From Sphingomonadaceae bacterium (GTDB lineage: Bacteria; Pseudomonadota; Alphaproteobacteria; Sphingomonadales; Sphingomonadaceae), in assembly GCA_013821585.1 (NCBI GenBank), contig JACDGO010000043.1:1-10288 (forward strand): DNA of 10,288 bases, in the 5' to 3' direction. The first letter of the stretch is position 1; every line of letters begins with the position of its first letter. The notes beneath the pieces were generated by a model. That model was given only the letters and a program-made list of their open reading frames with translations. It was not told where the DNA came from and ran no database searches. Shown piece after piece: positions 7,070 through 10,288 of the stretch. Both the position numbers and the translations under genes were made by a program.

Positions 7070-7177
7070 ACGCGCAAGGCAACGCGTCAGCGGCCTTAGC
7101 TAAGCCCCTAGCTTGACTGCGATTCCAAGCGCTCGGCTTTTCCTCTGCGCAGAAAGCCATGCTATCGCCGTAAATCA
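7070..7177. other. asd-cydA intergenic region with two short palindromes and a mini-ORF
   Basis: These 108 nt are the longest stretch without a confident gene. They hold a perfect 10-nt palindrome CTTAGCTAAG (7095-7104) flanked by GG/CC, and a second perfect palindrome TCTGCGCAGA (7144-7153). Neither is followed by a T-run, so neither looks like an intrinsic terminator. TTGACT occurs at 7113-7118 without a convincing -10 at the right distance. A five-codon frame ATG CTA TCG CCG TAA (7159-7173) ends 4 nt before the cydA ATG. A 16-codon frame opens at 7066, overlapping the asd stop, and ends at 7116; it has no recognisable similarity. The cyd promoter probably lies here, but I cannot place it firmly. 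I saw no clear FNR (TTGAT-N4-ATCAA) site. Confidence 0.4.
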
Positions 7178-8569
7178 ATGACCCCCGCCGAAACCGCGCT
7201 AATCCTCGCTCGTGCGCAGTTCGCATTCACGGTTTCGTTCCACTTCATCTTCCCCGCCTTCTCGATCGGGCTCGCGAGCTATCTCGCGGTGCTCGAGGGG
7301 CTGTGGCTGTGGAAGGGCGATGCCAAATATCTCGACCTGTTCCGCTACTGGCTCAAGATCTTCGCGATCGCGTTCGCGATGGGCGTCGTCTCGGGCATCG
7401 TCATGTCCTATCAGTTCGGCACCAACTGGTCGGTGTTTTCCGACCGCGCGGGACCGATCGTCGGGCCACTGATGGCCTATGAGGTTCTGACCGCCTTCTT
7501 TCTCGAAGCGGGCTTCCTCGGCGTGATGCTGTTCGGGATGAAGAAGGTCGGCAAGGGGCTGCACTTCGGCGCGACCTGCATGGTCGCGCTCGGCACGTTC
7601 ATTTCGGCGTTCTGGATCGTCAGCGTCAATTCGTGGATGCAGACGCCGACCGGCTGGGCGGTCAACGCCGCCGGGCAGTTCGTGGCGAAGGACGGCTTCG
7701 CCGCCGTGATCTTCAATCCGAGCTTTCCCTATCGCCTCGTCCACACGGTAATCGCCGCTTATCTGACGACGGCGCTCGCGGTCGGCGGGACAGGTGCGTG
7801 GCACCTGCTTCGCGGCGTGGAAACGCCCCGGGTCCGCACGATGTTCTCGATGGCGATGTGGATGGCCGCGCTCGTCGCGCCGGTGCAGATTTTCGCGGGC
7901 GACCAGCACGGCCAGAACACGCTCGAATATCAGCCCGCCAAGGTCATGGCGATGGAAGGGCATTTTCGGTCGCATCCGAACGGGGCGCCATTGATCCTGT
8001 TCGGATTGCCCGATCAGGATACGCAAACCGTCCGCTATGCTTTAGAGATTCCAAGGCTTTCGTCGTTCATCCTGAAGCATGATCCGAACGCCTCGCTCGC
8101 CGGGCTCGACACGGTGCCGCGCGCCGACCAGCCGCCGGTCGCGATCGTGTTCTGGTCGTTCCGGACCATGGTCGGGTTGGGCTTTGCGATGTTCGGCCTC
8201 GGCCTGTGGAGCCTGCTCGCGCGGATGCGTGGGCGGCTGTTCGAATGGCGCTGGTTGCACCGGGCGGCGCTGGCGATGGGGCCGGCGGGCTTCGTCGCGG
8301 TGATCGCGGGCTGGGTGACGACCGAGGCCGGCCGCCAGCCCTGGGTGATCACCGGCCTGCTGCGCACACGCGACGCGGTGTCGGCGATCGGCACACCCGG
8401 CGTCGCGGGATCGCTCGCCGCGTTCGTGATCGTCTATTTCGGCGTTTTCGCGGCGGGAACGCTCTACATCCTGAAATTGATGGGCAAGCCGCCGGCGGTT
8501 GGGGAGAGCGACGACACGCTCGCGCCGATCCGGACGACGGGAATCACGCCGGCCGGGGAGGGACGCTGA
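7178..8569 (+). CDS. cydA: Cytochrome bd quinol oxidase subunit I, short-Q-loop (CIO-like)
   Basis: CydA carries the haems and the quinol site of cytochrome bd oxidase, which reduces O2 to water in the inner membrane without pumping protons. The 463-residue product starts near the first membrane helix. Visible haem and proton-path residues are H22 (FTVSFHFIFPAF), E102 and E110 (YEVLTAFFLEAGFLG), H189 (RLVHTVIAAY) and M331 (FWSFRTMVGLGF). The Q-loop begins GDQHGQNTLEYQPAKVMAMEG (K255, E260) and is short compared with the 522-residue E. coli protein. GWVTTEAGRQPWVI and GLLRTRDAVS resemble cyanide-insensitive oxidase CioA. The ATG at 7178 has no clear Shine-Dalgarno. The stop overlaps an ATG as TGATG, the likely former cydB junction. 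Cyanide insensitivity is inferred, not shown. Confidence 0.95.
   Translation: MTPAETALILARAQFAFTVSFHFIFPAFSIGLASYLAVLEGLWLWKGDAKYLDLFRYWLKIFAIAFAMGVVSGIVMSYQFGTNWSVFSDRAGPIVGPLMAYEVLTAFFLEAGFLGVMLFGMKKVGKGLHFGATCMVALGTFISAFWIVSVNSWMQTPTGWAVNAAGQFVAKDGFAAVIFNPSFPYRLVHTVIAAYLTTALAVGGTGAWHLLRGVETPRVRTMFSMAMWMAALVAPVQIFAGDQHGQNTLEYQPAKVMAMEGHFRSHPNGAPLILFGLPDQDTQTVRYALEIPRLSSFILKHDPNASLAGLDTVPRADQPPVAIVFWSFRTMVGLGFAMFGLGLWSLLARMRGRLFEWRWLHRAALAMGPAGFVAVIAGWVTTEAGRQPWVITGLLRTRDAVSAIGTPGVAGSLAAFVIVYFGVFAAGTLYILKLMGKPPAVGESDDTLAPIRTTGITPAGEGR
8555..8563 (+). promoter_or_regulatory. Strong Shine-Dalgarno at the cydA 3' end, now serving the insert frame
   Basis: GGGGAGGGA lies 5 nt before the ATG at 8569, which overlaps the cydA stop. 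This is the spacing and strength expected for a coupled cydB start, yet the ATG now opens a small frame through a repeat while cydB begins 121 nt further on, where only weak purine context (no GGAG/AAGG) is seen. It is probably the ancestral cydB ribosome binding site. Confidence 0.6.
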
Positions 8570-8700
8570 TGAAGAAAATCCGCTTCCTTGAGCTTGTGGA
8601 AGGGCTGCCCTGCTTTCCTTTCGGCGAAGAAGGACAGGGCTTCGACAAGCTCAGCCAAGCGGTATCTGATTCGGTATTGGCTTTTCAAAATGACCGTTGA
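8569..8700 (+). CDS. Small repeat-derived ORF bridging cydA and cydB (doubtful protein)
   Basis: An ATG overlapping the cydA stop (TGATG) opens 43 codons that read through the REP-like hairpin and end with TGA at 8698-8700, 11 nt inside cydB. The product begins MKKIRFLELVEGLPCFPF and contains GFDKLSQ, peptide patterns typical of translated sphingomonad repeats rather than of a conserved protein. No membrane helix or signal peptide is seen, so it is not a CydX-like subunit. It has a strong Shine-Dalgarno and overlaps the starts and stops of both neighbours, so it is likely translated; its value may be only to carry ribosomes to the cydB start. A functional peptide is unlikely but untested. Confidence 0.4.
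   Translation: MKKIRFLELVEGLPCFPFGEEGQGFDKLSQAVSDSVLAFQNDR
8588..8654. repeat. REP-like imperfect inverted repeat inserted between cydA and cydB
   Basis: The left arm TTGAGCTTGTGGAAG (8588-8602) pairs with the right arm CTTCGACAAGCTCAG (8640-8654) at 13 of 15 positions. An inner stem CCCTG (8608-8612) with CAGGG (8635-8639) adjoins it, with a CTTTCC...GAAGAAGG core between. From general knowledge, copies of TTCGACAAGCTCAG-type palindromes are dispersed in intergenic DNA of many sphingomonad genomes. No second copy occurs in this window. Here the element sits inside an operon and separates two subunit genes that normally abut. The RNA could fold into a long hairpin in the cyd message. No transposase is nearby, so it was moved in trans, if at all. 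Confidence 0.75.
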
Positions 8701-9703
8701 CCTGACGATCGTCTGGGCCGGGATCATCGCCTTCGCGGTTGCGATGTATGTCGTGATGGACGGGTTCGACCTCGGCATCGGCATGCTGTTCCCGCTGATC
8801 CGCGTCGGCGCCGAGCGCGACGCGGCGATGAACGCGATCGCGCCGGTGTGGGACGGCAACGAGACCTGGCTGGTGCTCGGCGGCGGCGGGCTGATGGCGG
8901 CGTTTCCGCTCGCCTATGCCGTCGTGCTTCCCGCGCTCTACGCGCCGCTGATCGCGATGCTGCTCGGCCTGGTGTTCAGGGGCGTGGCGTTCGAGTTCCG
9001 CTGGCGCGACCCGCGCCACCGGCGCGGCTGGGACGCCGCCTTCTGCGCGGGCTCGGCGGTCGCCACTTTCGCCCAAGGAGTCACGCTCGGCGCGCTGCTT
9101 CAGGGGATCGCGGTCCGGGGCCGCGCCTATGCCGGCGGCTGGTGGGACTGGCTGACGCCCTTCTCCGTGCTGACCGGCGTCAGCTTGATGATCGGCTATG
9201 CGCTGCTCGGGAGCTGCTGGCTGATCTGGCGGATCGAAGGCGCGCTGCACGAGGACGCGCGCCGCTTCGCGCGCCGGCTCACGCCCGCGTTTCTCGCGGC
9301 GATCGGCGCGGTCAGCTTCTACACGCCGTTCCTCGAGGGCAAATATTATCAGCGCTGGTTCGTGTGGCCGGGTCTGCTCGTGACGCTGCCGATGCCGCTG
9401 CTCGTCGCGGGCGCGGCGGCGATGCTGTGGCGGGGAATAGCCAAGGGCAAGGACCATGCGCCGTTCCTGTGGGCGCTCGCGATCTTCATGTCCGCGCTCG
9501 CGGGGCTCGGAGTCTCGATCTGGCCCGACGTCGTGCCGGGACGCATTTCGATCTGGCAGGCGGCGAGCCCGCATGACAGCCAGGTCTTCATGCTGATCGG
9601 CGTCGCTTTCCTCATCCCCGCGATCTTGGGCTACACCGGCTGGGCCTATTGGGTGTTCCGCGGCAAGGTCGGCCAGGACGGCTATCATGCGCACGGCGCT
9701 TGA
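8690..9703 (+). CDS. cydB: Cytochrome bd quinol oxidase subunit II
   Basis: CydB is the haem-free membrane partner of CydA, stabilising the haem core and shaping the O2 and proton channels. The 337-residue product starts MTVDLTIVWAGIIAF and shows the family signatures MDGFDLGIGM (23-32) and the WDGNETWLVLGGGG segment (54-67), followed by AAFPLAYAVVLPALY and LVFRGVAFEFRWR (about 94-106). Several hydrophobic helices follow, and it ends with the usual polar tail. The ATG at 8690 is chosen because homologous N-termini begin here. Upstream in-frame codons (TTG at 8588) translate repeat sequence, and TGA at 8570-8572 closes the frame. A good Shine-Dalgarno is lacking just before 8690, so translation probably depends on ribosomes from the overlapping small frame. 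The 3' end overlaps the next small gene by 17 nt. Confidence 0.95.
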   Translation: MTVDLTIVWAGIIAFAVAMYVVMDGFDLGIGMLFPLIRVGAERDAAMNAIAPVWDGNETWLVLGGGGLMAAFPLAYAVVLPALYAPLIAMLLGLVFRGVAFEFRWRDPRHRRGWDAAFCAGSAVATFAQGVTLGALLQGIAVRGRAYAGGWWDWLTPFSVLTGVSLMIGYALLGSCWLIWRIEGALHEDARRFARRLTPAFLAAIGAVSFYTPFLEGKYYQRWFVWPGLLVTLPMPLLVAGAAAMLWRGIAKGKDHAPFLWALAIFMSALAGLGVSIWPDVVPGRISIWQAASPHDSQVFMLIGVAFLIPAILGYTGWAYWVFRGKVGQDGYHAHGA

Positions 9704-9803
9704 ACGGATCGGCTGGCTGGTGCTGATCTGGACCGCGAGCGTCGCGACGGCCGGCATGGTGAGTCTGGCGATCCGCTGGCTTGTCGCACCGCATCATGGC
9801 TGA
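9687..9803 (+). CDS. DUF2474/CydX-like small membrane subunit of bd oxidase
   Basis: This 38-residue frame (MRTALERIGWLVLIWTASVA... ending in IRWLVAPHHG) overlaps the end of cydB by 17 nt in another frame. It has a short basic amphipathic start, one membrane helix at about residues 9-31 and a GWLVLIW motif. It matches in size, place and pattern the DUF2474 proteins encoded after cyanide-insensitive bd oxidase genes, and functionally recalls CydX, which stabilises the haem site of E. coli bd oxidase. Genes this short and overlapping are often missed. The family name is from memory of pattern; a role in oxidase stability is inference. It ends 10 nt before the stop of the convergent ccdA-like gene. 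Confidence 0.8.
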   Translation: MRTALERIGWLVLIWTASVATAGMVSLAIRWLVAPHHG

Positions 9804-9813
9804 TCGCGGCGCG

Positions 9814-10288
9814 TCAGAAGCGGGTCGCGACTTCGCTCAGCCATTCCGGACTGTGCTGCACCGCCCAGATCTCCGCGCTCTTGTCGAATCCGGTCGGCAC
9901 GAGCAGGCCGGCGAGCATCATGCCGCCGCCCAGCAACCATTTGCCCACACGCCCCGCTTCGCCCAGCCTGCCGCGAACGCGCGTCATCGTCGCGCGCCCT
10001 GCCGTCCCGATCAGCAGCAGCGGGAGCGCCGCGCCGATGCCGAATGCCGCCATGACGAACGCAACCGCGCCGAGATGTTCGCCCTGACTCGCGAGCAGCG
10101 TCGCGGCGCCCAATGTCGGGCCGACGCAAGGGCTCCATACCGCCCCCAGCAGCGCGCCCAGCCCGAACTGGCCGGCCAACCCCGAATAGCCGGGTCCGGC
10201 GGCCCGGTTCGATGCCCAGTTGCCGACTGGGGCGAGCCCGACCTGGAACGCACGCTGCGCAACGGGTACCGTGAGGATCACGCCGAAC
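9814..10288 (-). CDS. CcdA/DsbD-type cytochrome c biogenesis membrane protein (partial, 5' end missing)
   Basis: The reverse-strand frame is open to the window edge, so the N-terminal part is absent. About 157 C-terminal residues are seen. They contain the second-half CcdA signature WSPCVGPTLGAATLL, whose Cys matches one of the two membrane cysteines that relay electrons from cytoplasmic thioredoxin. Two further hydrophobic helices follow (AVAFVMAAFGIGAALPLLLIG and KWLLGGGMMLAGLLV), then a tail ending in HSPEWLSEVATRF, similar to alphaproteobacterial CcdA-family ends. CcdA feeds reductant for cytochrome c maturation or periplasmic thiol repair. A GTG at 10281-10279 is unlikely to be the start because homologues continue further upstream. 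It converges on the cyd operon with 10 nt between stops and no obvious terminator. Confidence 0.85.
   Translation of the reverse strand, partial: FGVILTVPVAQRAFQVGLAPVGNWASNRAAGPGYSGLAGQFGLGALLGAVWSPCVGPTLGAATLLASQGEHLGAVAFVMAAFGIGAALPLLLIGTAGRATMTRVRGRLGEAGRVGKWLLGGGMMLAGLLVPTGFDKSAEIWAVQHSPEWLSEVATRF

Noticed and set aside
7095..7104. The CTTAGCTAAG palindrome as an intrinsic terminator of asd
   Set aside because: The stem is only 5 bp with no loop and no following T-run.
8588..8689. A longer CydB starting at TTG 8588
   Set aside because: The extra 34 residues translate repeat sequence, with no hydrophobic helix or similarity to CydB N-termini.
9804..9813. A bidirectional terminator between the cyd operon and the convergent ccdA-like gene
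   Set aside because: Only 10 nt separate the stops, and I see no stable hairpin with T/A-runs there.

Overview
The window looks like a chromosomal segment of a high-GC alphaproteobacterium, most likely Sphingomonadales. The clues are the acidic alanine-rich tail on ribosomal protein S16, the sequence style of RimM, TrmD and the S9 peptidase, the CIO-like CydA, and a repeat of the 'CTTCGACAAGCTCAG' type that I associate with sphingomonad genomes. The assignment rests on recognition, not on a search.

Region 1 (1-2456, + strand) is the conserved ribosome/tRNA-maturation operon rpsP(3' end)-rimM-trmD-rplS. It is interrupted between rimM and trmD by a two-gene VapBC-type toxin-antitoxin module. 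The module has its own sigma70-like promoter and a palindromic operator overlapping the rimM stop codon. The vapC stop codon overlaps the trmD start (GTGA), so the toxin and an essential tRNA methyltransferase are probably translationally coupled.

Region 2 (2463-6012, +) follows rplS after 6 nt with no visible terminator. It holds an exported prolyl-dipeptidyl peptidase (S9B/DPP IV family) overlapping by 11 nt a TPR protein with a C-terminal 2-oxoglutarate/Fe(II) oxygenase domain. Region 3 (6041-7069, +) is asd, aspartate-semialdehyde dehydrogenase.

Region 4 (7178-9803, +) is a cytochrome bd oxidase operon of the short-Q-loop, cyanide-insensitive-like type: cydA, cydB and a 38-residue DUF2474/CydX-like membrane peptide overlapping the end of cydB. 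The cydA-cydB junction is split by about 120 bp containing a REP-like hairpin. A strong Shine-Dalgarno sequence and an ATGA remain at the cydA end, and a second ATGA is the present cydB start. The insert carries a 43-codon open frame overlapping both neighbours. Region 5 (9814-10288, - strand) is the 3' part of a convergent CcdA/DsbD-like membrane thiol transporter, cut by the window edge.

I saw no tRNA, rRNA, CRISPR array, transposase or phage gene. I did not find a wholly new system. The two points most worth a second look are the vapBC module embedded in the rimM-trmD operon and the repeat that split cydA from cydB.
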